From Spirodela intermedia (lineage: Eukaryota; Streptophyta; Magnoliopsida; Alismatales; Araceae): 64,000 bases of DNA. A program made the translations under genes and the position numbers. The first letter of the stretch is position 1. Each line of letters opens with the position of its first letter. The DNA lies in the NCBI GenBank assembly GCA_902729315.2, contig LR746280.1, positions 1,542,501-1,606,500 on the forward strand, given 5' to 3'. The notes beneath the pieces are model-generated. The model was not told where the DNA came from and ran no database searches. It worked only from the letters and a program-made list of their open reading frames with translations. Of this stretch, positions 1-11,639 are shown one piece after another.

Positions 1-115
1 ACTTTGCACAAGAAAAGCTAGTTTGAAGAATGTGTAGGTAAAAAGTTATTACTGAACTATAACCTTGAACTTGTGTTGATTTATCGAGATTTCAATGCAA
101 ACAGCCTGGGATTAC

Positions 116-1472
116 CTTGGTTAGTTTAGCCCGGAGTTTTGCATGCCTAGGGGCAGCCAGGACATTTTTCTTCTCCTCTGGTTGCTTGAGATCGCCCTTT
201 GATCTTTTGCGTTTCACCTCATGATCGTCCTTTCTCTCTTGGTGATGCCTAACGGTTTTGTCTGACTTGGCCTTCAATGCTCTTTCTGCTCTTCGTTTCT
301 CAATTTCCTTTTGCCTTTCCCTCTCAGTTTTCCATTGAAGATGTTGAATAAGTATGTCAGACTTCATCTTCTCATAGCTATCCCATTCCAATTCCTGTTG
401 ATCGAGACTACCTTTCTGAGCTGCTTCTGCAACAGCCCCAGCCCAAGTCGAATAACATCCTTCTTGCAATATTTTGTTTTTCAAGCGTTCTTCCCAGATT
501 TTTCTCAATGCCATGCCAATTTTGGCCTTGCTCTGATTACTGAAAACGTAAAAAATAAAAAAAAACACTTTGGTCATGCAAACAGGATGCCCACAATTTA
601 ATGATTTATTTTATTGTGATTAGCACCCTACCAGTGAGTATCTAGAATGAAATACACGATAAAATCATTTTGCCGGAGGAGCTTCAACCGTACCTATGAA
701 AGCGAGGGGATTCTGCCATTTTCCTCCGAACCTGCAAATTGAGGATGGAATAAACTTAAGAAAGATAGGCAAAAACACAACCACTTGGCAGATAACCATG
801 GCCAACTGAAAAAAAACACAAGATTAATGTTTCCATGGCATCACCTTGGGGTCTCTTAAAGCCTCTATGGTTCTTCTTCTAATTCGCTCCCTTGTCTCTA
901 TATGTAAGGGGAATCAATCAATAAATTTTTATAAGACATATCAGCCAACGGTAAAGCGATAAGCAACATTAAACCTTACCTGGGCTATGCTGCCGCCCTT
1001 TATTCCAAGGAACTTTCCCTTTATTTGCTAGACCAATCTTTTGCCTTCTCTGTATTTCAACCTCACGTTTAATCACTCTCTTTTTGGTAGGCCTGGATGT
1101 TCTGAGTGACTCATCATGTATACCCCTGTCAGGAAAAGCAAACAGATGGCTTGCTTCATGGTCCCCTAATTCATCCGCCCAGGTACCGATTTGAAGCTGA
1201 GATTCCTCTACACTCATCTGAGGCACACTGTATTCAAATGACACCTCATCTGCTGATGACTGCACCATTCCGCGAAAGTGGTCTTTCGGAATGGAATGCA
1301 ATAAGGAAAATGATCGAGCTCTTCTCTTCACAACAACTTGATAAAGTAGAACCAAAGGCAGTTGCTGAAAATGTATGCTGCTCATCAAGTGCCCTGAGTA
1401 ACTAGCAGGCGAAGAGGCAAATGACGAATAAAGCATTGATTTCCTGTTCAAACAATGATGCATTATACACAA
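116..1472 (-). CDS. NUMOD3-motif protein, 3' end off the window (partial)
   Basis: Minus-strand gene read from four exons: about 1472-980, 897-845, 731-694 and 539-116. All junctions join in frame at GT-AG sites. The last visible exon ends at a donor (rc of 111-115), so the coding region continues off the left edge. The middle carries repeated basic motifs of the type KIGLANKGKVPWNKGR, then ERIRRRTIEALRDPK and SKAKIGMALRKIWEERL. These match the nuclease-associated modular domain 3 (NUMOD3), a small DNA-binding module first known from homing endonucleases. No nuclease domain is visible. The C-terminal part is a Lys/Arg/Glu-rich helix. The N-terminal 60-80 residues are rich in Ser, Arg and hydrophobic residues, so a plastid or mitochondrial transit peptide is plausible. 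The start is uncertain: the Met at 1472 or a later Met in the same frame. Plants have nuclear NUMOD3 proteins of unknown role. The family call is good; the function is not known. Confidence 0.72.
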
Positions 1473-2728
1473 TATCTAGGTAATCATTGCACAAAAGATT
1501 TTCATCACGATATAACACATTTTTTTCACCGCCATACAAAGTTTTTGTAAATTTTATTAGCGCAAGAATAACAGAAAGGGATGATTTCTTCAAGAGGATT
1601 GCGCCGTAAGATTTTCAGTGTCCCAATACCGTGCCAATAGAAAAGAAAAATGAGGGAACAACCCCAATGAAAATGTTCTTACCTGAACAACGTTTGCAAG
1701 GAGACAATCTCCAAAAGAATGTGTAATTTAATTATTTTCCTAATTTGGTAGATTCCGTTTAAGTCTACCTGGGCTGTGACACGACAGATATATTTTCACA
1801 AAATAGTCTTGATAGTTGGGAAGGAAAATAATGACATTTTATTTCATATCACATTATCATTGTTAAAACCAAAATTGTGGTCAAATAATAACTTTATCTC
1901 ACCAAATTTGACGAAATAAGTAAAGTCACGGTTCCATAAAACAATGGTGAGAGAATGCTAACAAATTAACTGTGACAAGAGGGTGATGAAGTCGACTGAC
2001 AAGGATCTAGGATTCAGCCATGGAAAAGAACAACTGAAAGAATGGGAGTGGTTAGAATCGGAATCCATGGCATTGGAATCAAACTCGATATTCCATGAGG
2101 CCCAGCTAGGAGAAATCAAAGAATGAGCTAACACTGTTTCCAGTGACAGCGCACAACAATATGACCAGCGGAACAAAATCCCTTCAGATCCGTGCTGCAT
2201 TCCTACCGACTCCCATTCGTTAATTCTTTCCATCATCAAGAAGAGATTATTTCTACCACGTACAATCGACGCGTCGGACACCGGCACGAAACTCCCCCCA
2301 ATAGCAGAGAGAAGAGAGCAACTAGTTAAGAAGACAGATGACTGAAACATCCTAGAGTCAATGGCTACGAGAGGGGGGGAAGAGAGAGAGAGAGGGAGTG
2401 TAGAGAGAGAGTAGACGGTCCTCACCTCCGCTTCGCCGTGGCCTTCTTTTCTGTGGGATAACCAGTCCCGACGACGGATGGACTTCCAGCGAGGGCTCCC
2501 AGACCAAAAACAAAAAAACAAAACCGTCGAGTGTGGGAGGTTCCACTGTCCTGAGGAAGCACGTTACCATCGAATAAATACAAACGTGTGACCAATGGAA
2601 GCTGTCCACGTAGATATTTCTCGAATTTCCGCGGAGAACCCAATGCTTGACACCATCGCTCTGCTCTGCATCTTCACCTTCCTCCCCCTTCCTCCCTCTG
2701 CTGTTGGTGGCGATTCCGCCGCCGCGCC
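1473..2728. other. Intergenic/5' leader between divergent genes
   Basis: This spacer lies between the NUMOD3 gene (minus) and the galactosyltransferase (plus). The part near 2350-2730 is GC-richer, with a short GA tract at about 2378-2412, and probably holds a shared bidirectional promoter and both 5' UTRs. Open frames on the minus strand at 1958-2521 have no recognisable protein. They may include a non-coding or first exon of the NUMOD3 gene. Confidence 0.4.
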
Positions 2729-5477
2729 ATGGCTACATCTCGAAGGATCTACAACTCCCGCCAGTCTGTCGCCGCCGCATCGCGCAATTGGCTGCCTCGC
2801 CTGCGGCGCCTCTCCTCGTCTCCTCTCTTCAATGCATTCTGCCTGATATTTGGTGTGGCCGGTGTCATCTTCGGCTGGGTCGCGACTTCAAACTCTCGGA
2901 TCTGGGGGGACAAGTGCCGGGACTTTGAGCCGACATCCGTCACTGTTGCCTGGGAGAAGCGAGGACTGGGTGGCGGAGAGAGTGGGAACCTCGATGCTGT
3001 TTTTCTGCCGCAGAGGCCCAAGATTTTGGGATTTGTGGGGATCCAGACGGGGTTTAGTTCAACGGGAAGGCGCCGTTCCTTGAGGAAAACATGGCTTCCT
3101 CCTGATCGTGAAGGTCTTCGTCGGTTAGTCTCGTCAACGTTTCTCCTTGCCCTTTCTGCCCAATCTTCTTCCTAAGCGAAAGTTTGGTGAATACTGATGA
3201 TATATTTTTCTCAATTTTTTTCTCGTTGTTATATTCGGTCTTTCACTTCAGTACTAGTCAGATTTCCCAAGGTGTCTCCGCTTCTAATTATCCAAATTGA
3301 GTTTCAGCTTGGAAGAAACCACCGGCTTGGTTTTCAGGTTTGTCATTGGCAGAACCAACGATGCAGCCAAAATGGCGGCTTTCAGGGAAGAGGTTAGAGA
3401 ATACGACGACTTTATGCTCTTGGACATTGAAGAGGAATACAGCAAGCTCCCGTACAAAACGTGAGACTTTGAAACATTTATGTAGCCCAAATCCTTGTCA
3501 CATTATCTGGTCAGGTTTGACGGTGAATTGTCGTCATCTAGATTAGCTTTCTTCAAGGCGGCATATCAGCTGTTTGATGCAAAATTCTACGTTAAGGCTG
3601 ATGATGATATCTATTTAAGGCCAGGTATATGAATATTTAAAGCCTGAGTTTCTCTGTTTCATTTTTAATTTTGTTTTATGCTTTTGTGAGCTGACCATTG
3701 ATGCGTCTCATATCTTATCAGATCGACTTTCTCAACTTTTGGCAAGGGAGCGTCCACACTCTCAGACCTACCTTGGATGCATGAAAAAGGGTCCGGTGTT
3801 CACTGATCCCAAACAAAAATGGTTGGTTTCAACCTCTTCCGAAGGCTGATATGACTGTTTTCCTCACTCAAAACTAATATTGTCTGTATGCTGCCATGAT
3901 TTTCAATTGTGCTAAGTTTTCTACCACTGGTTTCCATTTTTAGGTATGAGCCTTTATACCGTCTGCTTGGGACTGAATACTTCCTCCATGCCTATGGACC
4001 TTTGTATGCTCTTTCTTCAGACGTTGTTGCAAGTTTAGCTACTTTGAGAAACAACAGGCAAGTTTAAGAAGGTTTTCCTCTTTGTGGGTTCTCATTCCAA
4101 AGAATTTGACTCACAGTTGGCCGCATTCCTCCTGTATTTTAGCTGAAAGAAACTTCATTGTTTCATGGGTTTTGTGGAGTGGTTGATTTGCCTTCATGAA
4201 ATCCAATTTGAAATTAGACTCACATTTTGGATGCCCATTTGGGCAGTAGTTTTTAAAAAACAGTAAATATGTGGGAAAAGTTTAACTTTACGTCCTGCAT
4301 ATGGTATTAAATCCTTAATATATCTAAGCTGAGTATATTAAATTGCGCGATTTTATTAATATCATTGATGATACCCAATTTTCCATTGATGGAACTTCAA
4401 CTATTTCATAATTGCAGTTTTCGAATGTTTAGCAACGAGGATGTTACCATTGGATCTTGGATGCTTGCTATGAATGTTGATCACGAGTATGCTCGTGCCT
4501 TGTGTGAAACAGAATGCACTTCTTCGTTCATTGCTGTGTGGGATATACCCAAGTGTTCAGGTTGGTCTTGGAACCTTTTTTTTTGGGAGTTCTCTTTTCA
4601 GCAATTTTCTATTCATTTCATCCTAATGCATGTGTGGTTCATTCCTAAAGAAGTCTGTCATGACAGAACTAAGCCAGAGTATTTAATCCAATCAAGATTA
4701 CAGATTAGGGAAAATTCAACAAAGAAATTCACGTTTTTATACTTGTAGCACATGTTTTCATGAGAGAGGTAAACCCATGGGATGCCATCATCCGCCTCAT
4801 CTTTTCATCTGTTGCTATCGTGATGGCCTAGTGGTGGGTCAGGTGGAGGAAAAGTCCTTCTCTGCCTTTCCTTCTTTGTGAGGTTTCCCTAACACGGAAG
4901 CCAAGATCCCCCCCTCCCATTCTTCTGTTTCCTTGCTGTTGTCCACCTGGTTAAATGCCCCAGAATCTACTCGGATCAGTAGAGAGGGGCCATCTTGCAG
5001 CCAAACCCTGGTGTTGGAACGTTACCCTACCATAGAGGAAGGCCCCACGAACAGAGATATCTCCATCTCCGACTCCTCAGAAAACAAAAATTGCCATAGA
5101 AGAAGGCTCTGGGTTGTGCTTGTTGGGGTTGTTAGCACGATCACAAATGGTGGGTAGTCAACTTCTATCTCAAATGGAAATGTCAGATGAATAATTAATT
5201 CTTGTATAATTGGGACTGCTATTAGTGGATGATGAGCAGTGTAGCACTTAAGCCTTCTTAGCTGCATACCCATTTGGCATCCGAGGAACCATCTTCCACT
5301 GCATCTCCTCCTCTCTTTAGCATTGCCCATTATCATTTTTCTTCAGGATTTATGAATCTCAAGCTTTGTTCGCATTCTAACAAAGACACCAAACTTGTAG
5401 GGCTCTGCAACCCCGAAGAGAAGCTTCTTCAGCTTCATCAGAAGGCTGTCTGCTCCAGAAGTGTCGATTCGGTTTAA
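2729..5477 (+). CDS. Beta-1,3-galactosyltransferase, GT31 (B3GALT12/13/14-like)
   Basis: Seven exons join in one frame: 2729-3123, 3308-3460, 3542-3624, 3722-3821, 3944-4057, 4418-4560 and 5401-5477, giving 354 aa. This is a type II Golgi enzyme. It has a short basic N-terminus, a membrane anchor at about residues 33-52, a stem, then a GT31 catalytic domain. Family hallmarks are [21 protein letters not shown], the DxD-type metal and UDP-sugar site in [10 protein letters not shown] (about residue 203), and the EDVTIG motif near the C-terminus. It most resembles the plant clade of probable beta-1,3-galactosyltransferases 12-14, linked to arabinogalactan or hydroxyproline galactosylation. The acceptor cannot be told from sequence. 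Exon 5 ends in a GC donor (CAG|GCAAGT at 4058); the nearby GT would break the frame. The last intron (4561-5400) is the longest. The gene looks intact. Confidence 0.88.
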
Positions 5478-5520
5478 GGAGTCTAACAGCAAGCAGTTAG
5501 CAAGTTCATTCCCTCGGCTC

Positions 5521-5925
5521 TACCACATTCAAGTGAGGTTTCTCTCCTTCCAAGCAATCTGATTGGGATTTTAGCTCCAAGACGGGCTTCTCTTTTCTCA
5601 GATCCAGTTTTTGTGTTCACTCAAATCGGAGAATAATAACCTCTTTAGCTGTAACATTCTGTCATCATAAATAACTGAAGATTATTAGTTTCATGTTACT
5701 TATTTATTTAAATTTAAATTTAATTTTAGCTCCACATTCAAGTGAAATGGGTCTACCACATTCAAGTGAGGCTTCTCTTTTCTCAGATCCAATTTTTTTG
5801 TTCATTCAAATCGGAGAATAATAACCTCTTTACCTGTAGTATTCTGTCATCATAAATAACCGAAGATTATTTAGTTTCATGTTATTTATTTATTTATTTA
5901 ATTTTACATTTAATTTTCCTTGAAG
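5521..5925. repeat. Imperfect tandem duplication, offset 184 bp
   Basis: Two diverged copies lie just downstream of the galactosyltransferase. Each holds a stretch running from AGATCCA through CAAATCGGAGAATAATAACC to the motif TTTCATGTTA. The copies start near 5601 and 5785, an offset of 184 bp, with scattered substitutions and small indels. No coding potential is seen. Confidence 0.75.
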
Positions 5926-6513
5926 ATTTATCTTCGAAGAGGGCCAGACAGTTCAAACTGTGGATTTTTTAAGAAGACCATCTTGGAGCAGCCTCCCAGC
6001 CCTCTCGATCTTTCTGGATTTTGATATCACGTGATATATATATATATATATTTCTGAATTATTTTTATGCTAACATTAAAAAATGCATTCACCATGTTTT
6101 AGGCATGGCATTATTGCTTTTAATAATAAAATTTTAAAAAATGTTTGAAATATGCTACGATAAAATCATTCAGTGCTACATTAGAATGAAGTTTTTTTTC
6201 CATATATTTTTATTTTTATAGAAAATCCGACCCAATAATGTTTAAATAAGATTATTGTCATTAAATATTTTAATTTTTTATATCATATGAAGCACGAATG
6301 TTAAAAAGTAGTTTTAATGGCTGCCCACTCCAAGCAAAGATTGTGAAACATGCGTCATTAAACATAAATGAGCCTAAATATTGTAGTTACTAATAATTCG
6401 TTTTAAGTATATGAAAAAATAAAATTCGGAAAAAATGTTTCGCTTATATGCATGTCCTTGCATGTATGATAGATGTTCTTGTCCATTCTACTTTTTATGA
6501 AAACCGCAAACAA

Positions 6514-6598
<85 letters not shown>

Positions 6599-6755
6599 GC
6601 TCTATGCCTTGAAAGAGAGGGACCGATCCACGGTGTATTTTATTGCTACGTAGTGATCAGGGAATGACTCAAAGTTTCATAAATAAAAACGTTTGGAGTT
6701 ATTTTTCATAAATTGGATAGTTCTGTGAGTGGGCCCCACACCAGGATTACCATTG
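5926..6755. other. AT-rich intergenic spacer with (CT)n microsatellite
   Basis: I see no gene here. It holds a short (TA)n run near 6036-6051 and a long (CT)n tract at about 6513-6599 interrupted by TT. The translated Ser-Leu open frame over the tract is an artefact of the microsatellite. Confidence 0.6.
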
Positions 6756-6759
6756 CAGA

Positions 6760-6850
6760 GAGGGGTACCCGGTCTGGGCAGGCCCAACTTTTTATGGCCC
6801 GTTGAGGGCCCATTTAAGGCCCATAATTAGTAGAGGGCCTTGTTTCGTCA
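6760..6850 (+). promoter_or_regulatory. Cluster of site II / GGCCCA promoter elements
   Basis: At least four GGCCCA/GGGCCC-type elements lie within about 100 bp: AGGCCCAAC, ATGGCCCG, GAGGGCCCATT and AAGGCCCATAA, upstream of the UBA2-like reading frame. In plants such elements bind TCP factors and mark promoters of growth-related, ribosomal and RNA-binding protein genes. Their retention upstream of a pseudogene suggests that transcription may continue. Confidence 0.55.
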
Positions 6851-6932
6851 CTCTTGCGCCTAATTCCATCTCCCGAAGTGTCGTCCTGCTTCTGTGCTTG
6901 GGAGGAACTGAAGGTTTTGCCGCTCCGCCGCC

Positions 6933-8121
6933 ATGGATCTAGGAACGAAGAAGGGGAAGGCCGACGAGAATGGCGGCTTTGACGGCGCTCCCTCACTGTC
7001 GAAGCTCAGCCCGGCGGACGCTCGCAAAATCATCGAGTCGTTCTCGAAGGAACATCTCCTCGACATCGTCCAGGAGGCCGCCTGTCGCCATCTAAACGTC
7101 CTGAAAGCCGTCCGGGCCGTCGCGAACGGTGATCCCGCCCAGCGCAGGCTCTTCATACGCGGCCTTGGCTGGGACACCACCACCAAGGTCTCTGCACTCT
7201 GTTTTCCACCAACGGCGATCTGGAGGAGGCGGTGGTGATCATCGACAAGAACACTGGTAAGAGCAAGGGCTATGGATTCATCAGCTTCCGTCACATTGAC
7301 GGCGCCCTCCTTGCCCTTAAGGAGCGCAGCAAGAAGATAGATGGCCGGATGACTGTGACGCAGCTTGCCGCTTTCGGGACGACAGGGCCAACGCCGCTCA
7401 GCCGCCGGTAGTTGACGTGTTCTCTAAGGAAGATCCATGTGGGGAAACTGCCACAGGACATGCCTGCGGATCGTCTGCTTGCTCATTTTTTGTCATGCGG
7501 GGAGATCGAGGAAGGTCCATTGGGATTTGATAAGCAGACGAGTAAGTCGAGGGGGTTCGCGTTGTTTTTGTTTAGAAGACTCCAGAGGGTGCGAAGGCTT
7601 CTCTTGTAGACCCCACGAAAGTGATTTATGGGCATTCGATGGTCTGCAAGGTTGCTGCGGATGGAAAGAAGGGGAAGCCTGGGGAGCTTGCTACTGGTGC
7701 TGTCCCGCCTGTAGGTGGTGTTTCGAATCAGCCTGCCATCAGTGCAGGGCCCGGTGTTGCTGGCGATGGGCTTGGTATGGGTGGGCATCCTCCTCTGCAA
7801 GGACCTATGTCTGGTCAATTCGGTGTGCCGGGAGGGCTCTCTTCCTATGGTGGGTCCTCTGCGGGCTCCGGTGGAATTCAGGGGCCTCCAGGATTGGGGC
7901 AACCACCATCTGAACTCCTCTATGCCATCATCGATTGGAATGGGTATGCCAGGGCTTTCCTCGGTTGGGGGTCAAGTGCTCTCCACTTTGGGTGGTGGGG
8001 GAGCCGGTGGATATGGAAGCAGCTTGGGTGGGCCTTCCGGTTGAGCTTCTGGTTCTGGTGGTTATGGGGGGCTAGGCATTGGGTCTTCTTTGTATCCCAG
8101 CTTGCAGCAGCCTTATTTCTG
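6933..8121 (+). pseudogene. UBA2-like RNA-binding protein (two RRMs), frameshifted
   Basis: The sequence reads as a UBP1-associated protein 2 (UBA2) homologue spread over several frames. The N-terminus (6933 on) has the family's [20 protein letters not shown] region and [15 protein letters not shown], the start of RRM1. A 1-bp loss near 7183 moves the rest of RRM1 ([14 protein letters not shown]) to another frame. Further shifts occur near 7370, at about 7430 (one extra T before RRM2, [19 protein letters not shown]), near 7570 and near 7913. An in-frame TGA lies at 8042-8044 in the Gly-rich tail, which ends with a [11 protein letters not shown]-like terminus and a stop at about 8121. UBA2 proteins are nuclear hnRNP-like factors acting in mRNA stability, wounding and senescence. 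With five or more lesions, no full-length product can be made. Base-calling errors are an alternative, but neighbouring genes read cleanly. Confidence 0.8.
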
Positions 8122-9668
8122 AGGTCCAAGCTCCCTTTTCTTTGTAAAGTTGATGCTTCAGAATCACGACTTATTTCATTACCTATCGATCTGAGCAAAA
8201 GGTCTCTTGAGAATGCTGAGCCAAATATGCCGTGATTTTTTTCTTGAGCATATTTGGCTTATGTAATGAGGCAAGCTAGAGCCGAGGAAAAAAATAAATC
8301 AATTGTTCAAAAATATTTGAGGAACCAAATAATCCAAGACTAGAAAACACTTGATCATCCGAAATTTTGCCATTGTGAAAAGCCAAGGACCAAATAACCA
8401 CGAATCTTCTACGGAGATGGATTAGAAAACTACACATTCGTACAAGAATCTAAAGAAAGAACACATACTTCAGTAACTTTTGCTCAGATCGATAGGTAAA
8501 CATGCCGTGATTTTTTTCTCCTGTTTTCGGGTAGTTGAATTGTCTGTGCTCAGACTGATTTGCGAAACCCTTTTTTTACAGCGAGCTTATCATGTCGTGT
8601 TCTTCGTTGGTTCTGAATTTTATGTCCAAATTAAGCCAAAAGGTCAGATTTTCGTTATATTGTTCATTGTACTCGATTTTTTTATTAAATTTCCCTGCTT
8701 GGTGTGAGATGCATATTTAAGTGTAATTTCAAATAGCAAACATGCCAAATTGGTGTCAATCGTGGGACTGATGATTGCTATTCATCATACTTTTACGATT
8801 TTCGGATCATTTTGAACATCTGCTCATGGCATGCATTTTCGTTCTGATAATCAAGCTTGTTTCCGCAGAGCATGGATCTTTGATAATAAATGTCAATCTG
8901 GTTACTTAATTTCCAATCTTTTCATAAGATTGTTTCGTGCTGGTTAGTATATCGATTCCTGGAGCAAGTAGATAACAGGCTACATAATTACAGTTGCTGT
9001 GAAACATAATTGATTATCTCTGAGCTTGTCAGATGCATTATTTTTCCAATTATTTTACCTAATATGACCATCTGAGATGTGACAGAAATTGAGAATAGAA
9101 ACAAGGAAAAGGTGGTTGACATAGAAATAAGTGTATGATTTACTTGCTTAAAATAAGTGCTATTTAAATAATCTGATTGCTTGTTTTCTGGATATGTTTA
9201 GCAAATTATGATCAAATCTGAGATTCAGAATCTTTTTAAATATCTCACTTGTATGATATTTTAACCACTTATATGGATATCTTTTCTCACGTTATTACTG
9301 GCAAGAATGCTTGTTCAATAACAGCGGGGGGCTAAAAAGTAGGCGCATTACATGAGAATATCGACGAACTAGTTTTTTTCTTTTCTTTTCTTTTCTTTCT
9401 ATCGATAGAAGTAAATGCCTGTGTTAGTCAATGGAAGCATTCTTGTGCAGTATATCCAATGGAATGACAAGTTTGCGTTGACCCATTTGTTTATGTGCAT
9501 ATATATATATTATATATATATACTCTGTGCCAGCTTTATCTTCAAGAACATTTAATCACAGTCACAAGTTCCCTGCATCATCCAACTTTGCTGGTGGTGC
9601 CACGGATTTGAGATTTTTAGCGTATAATTGAGCGTGCATTTTTCTTCTTCTCCTTCCCATCTGTCCTC
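8122..9668 (+). other. Probable former 3' UTR intron of the UBA2-like gene
   Basis: The stretch is AT-rich and has no coding potential. A donor-like GTAAAG lies at about 8144, and a pyrimidine-rich tract with CAG lies at about 9668, just before a GC-richer transcribed-looking block. Introns in the 3' UTR are known for UBA2 genes, so this fits an intact gene structure rather than an intronless retrocopy. It also holds an alternating (TA)n palindrome near 9499-9520 and a (CTTTT)n run near 9375-9400. Confidence 0.4.
8179..8499. repeat. Perfect 23-bp inverted repeat flanking about 275 bp
   Basis: The arms at 8179-8201 and 8477-8499 are exact reverse complements, each containing ACCTATCGATCTGAGCAAAA. 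An adjoining ATGCCGTGATTTTTTTCT motif appears in direct orientation at about 8228-8245 and 8502-8519. A further 11-bp palindrome (AGCCAAATATG ... CATATTTGGCT) lies inside the left part. It could be a small non-autonomous DNA element or a local inversion-duplication. No target duplication was recognised. Confidence 0.6.
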
Positions 9669-10240
9669 AGGGTGATGCAGAATACATTATACGCATTCTA
9701 TTGCTGTAATCTTTGGATAGCAATCTGCAGTGAACGTTTATTCGACGGAAACGATTTAGTGCTCTTTGATTTGGCTTCATCTTCTGTTCTCGAATGATTT
9801 ATTGAGTCACGATTGTTTGTGTGTATGACGACCCCTGGGAGCCCCTGCCCCTGCAAGCTTGTACCACTTGCTTGTATCTTTCTCTGCATCGGGGAAATTC
9901 TGCGGGCTTTTATTTTACTTTATAGTAAGTTGTGGGCTTTTAGTTAAGTATTCTCACGTTCTCATCAATCAGATCCATCACCTGCTGTTCTTCCGTTTCT
10001 TATTTGCCCCATCAGCTTCGGAAGCAAAGGGGAGAGAGAGAGGTGATTGAGATGGCTTCCTTTGCAGGAGTTTTTTGTATGAGTAGCGTGGGGAGATGGG
10101 TTCCTCCCCTCGCTGCATGATTTTATAGTAATGAAATTGCGAAAATGTGATGAAAAAGGTTCGAGCTTTCTATGTCTGAGGTGCGATTTCCGAATGCGTG
10201 ATTGATTCATGAGGCTTACACCTCGTGTTTTAGATGTGGG
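9669..10240 (+). other. Probable terminal 3' UTR exon of the UBA2-like locus
   Basis: This block follows an acceptor-like CCTCAG and has mixed base composition. It ends with AT-rich, polyadenylation-like sequence near 10125 (AGTAATGAAATTG). The short open frames here have no recognisable product. Confidence 0.3.
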
Positions 10241-10260
10241 TTTCTAATAATTTGGGGCAT

Positions 10261-10930
10261 TTAAACAACAGCCGCCCCGGCCCGGGCCCGGGCCCAGGCG
10301 TGGGGGGAAAGTAGCCTGGGCCGGGAAAGTGGGCTTTTTATTAATTGAAGTTTATTTTATTGCGGCCCGCTTTGAAGGGGGGCACGCGTCCCCCCCCCCC
10401 CGGATCACGTGTCCCTGTGGGCTCTGAAGGAATTCCCCGCGAGTCCCTCATTAAATGGGTAATTTATGTATTCGTCGTGCACTCAAGTGCGGGTTGGGGG
10501 GATCGTCTCTTTGCGGAGGTTACTCACGGCGGCGGGAAGAGTCCAGAAGAGCTCCTTTCCGGCGGGGAGCGCCGGCGGCGCCGCCGTGGGTAATCTCGGA
10601 AGGACTTTTTCCATCGGGCTTTGTGGGCTTGGCTTCTCTCCCCCCCCCCCCTTCCCTCCTCCTCTTGTTGTTGTTGTTCTTCTTCTTCTCGACTTTCCGG
10701 GTGGTCTCGTAGCTGTGGCCCCCCTCTTTTTGAGGATTTCTGTTCCTCCACCCTCTCTCTCTGTCTCTGTCTCTCTCTCTTTCTCTCTCTATCTCTCTGT
10801 CTCTGTTTTTCTCTCTTTCTAGCCTCATCTTTTTGCGTCCTCCGCTGCTTTCTCCCCCCACCCTGTGCCCGTGCAGGCTGCCGGACGATCGCCGCCGGCC
10901 GGAGCATCTCCGTCCTGCCGAGGTACGATG
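10261..10930 (+). promoter_or_regulatory. GC-rich promoter/5' UTR of the ATI3-like gene
   Basis: A strongly GC-rich segment begins with repeated GGGCCC (10270-10300), has a C homopolymer at about 10391-10401, then CT-rich leader sequence with (CT)n at about 10754-10820. It is followed by the intron-like region that ends at an acceptor (TGAATAG) near 11600, just ahead of the start codon. Together this suggests a promoter and a spliced 5' UTR. Long open frames here are low-complexity artefacts. Confidence 0.45.
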
Positions 10931-10969
10931 TGGGTTTCGATCGACCTGAGTTTGGGGTTCGATTGACGC

Positions 10970-10972
<3 letters not shown>

Positions 10973-11034
<62 letters not shown>
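10973..11034. repeat. (GA)n microsatellite, about 60 bp
   Basis: An uninterrupted AG dinucleotide run in the presumed 5' UTR or first intron of the ATI3-like gene. Long GA/CT tracts near plant transcription starts can bind BPC/GAGA-binding factors. That role is inferred only from position. Confidence 0.9.
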
Positions 11035-11036
<2 letters not shown>

Positions 11037-11639
11037 CCTCCTTCTGCAGCAGAGTCTTGGGCCTCCTCCTCCTCATCCTTCCTGCATATTTTCTTCGTCT
11101 GCCTCATCGTCGTTGAGCAGGGGACGGGATATGGTCGCTGAGTATACTTCCTTGTTCCGTCCTTTTTTGTTCTTCGCCTCATCATCGTTGACCTGGGTAA
11201 TCTTCTCCCTCAACAGGCTCCAACCTTGGACCAGTCTAGCCTCTCACAAGTTTATTCCCTCTGTTCATCCTCGTTGACTTGTGACGAAGTACGAAGGGGC
11301 GAGTGCTCAGTTGGGCACTCTCCTCGGTTCATACGAGTGGAAGAACTGCACAGCTTTTCAAAGAACACATACAGGTCAACTAATCTTGAATGGGGGAGAA
11401 ATTCGGCTTTCTGCTCTTAAATTCAGGAGAAATCGTGCCATTTTTCCATTCTAGTGGAAATAAAATGAAATGAAATGAAATAAAATAAAATAATATACTT
11501 GAATGGTTTTTCATGAATATTCTCACCTGGGTAATTCCCTTTTTTCTCTCTCTCTATTTCTAGTAGTTTCTTCTAATTCCTTCTGCTATCTGTGAATAGG
11601 GTTTACCATCGGCAGCATCTGATTCCCAGCATCAACGCC

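Noticed and set aside
6473-6667. Open frame rich in Ser-Leu repeats
   Set aside because: Translation of a (CT)n microsatellite, with no other support.
6933-8121. UBA2-like locus as an intact multi-exon gene
   Set aside because: Frame changes fall inside conserved RRM motifs without splice sites at the shifts, so introns cannot explain them.
10345-11277. Several long overlapping open frames on both strands
   Set aside because: GC-rich, CT/GA-repeat leader sequence keeps frames open by chance; no domain and heavy overlap.
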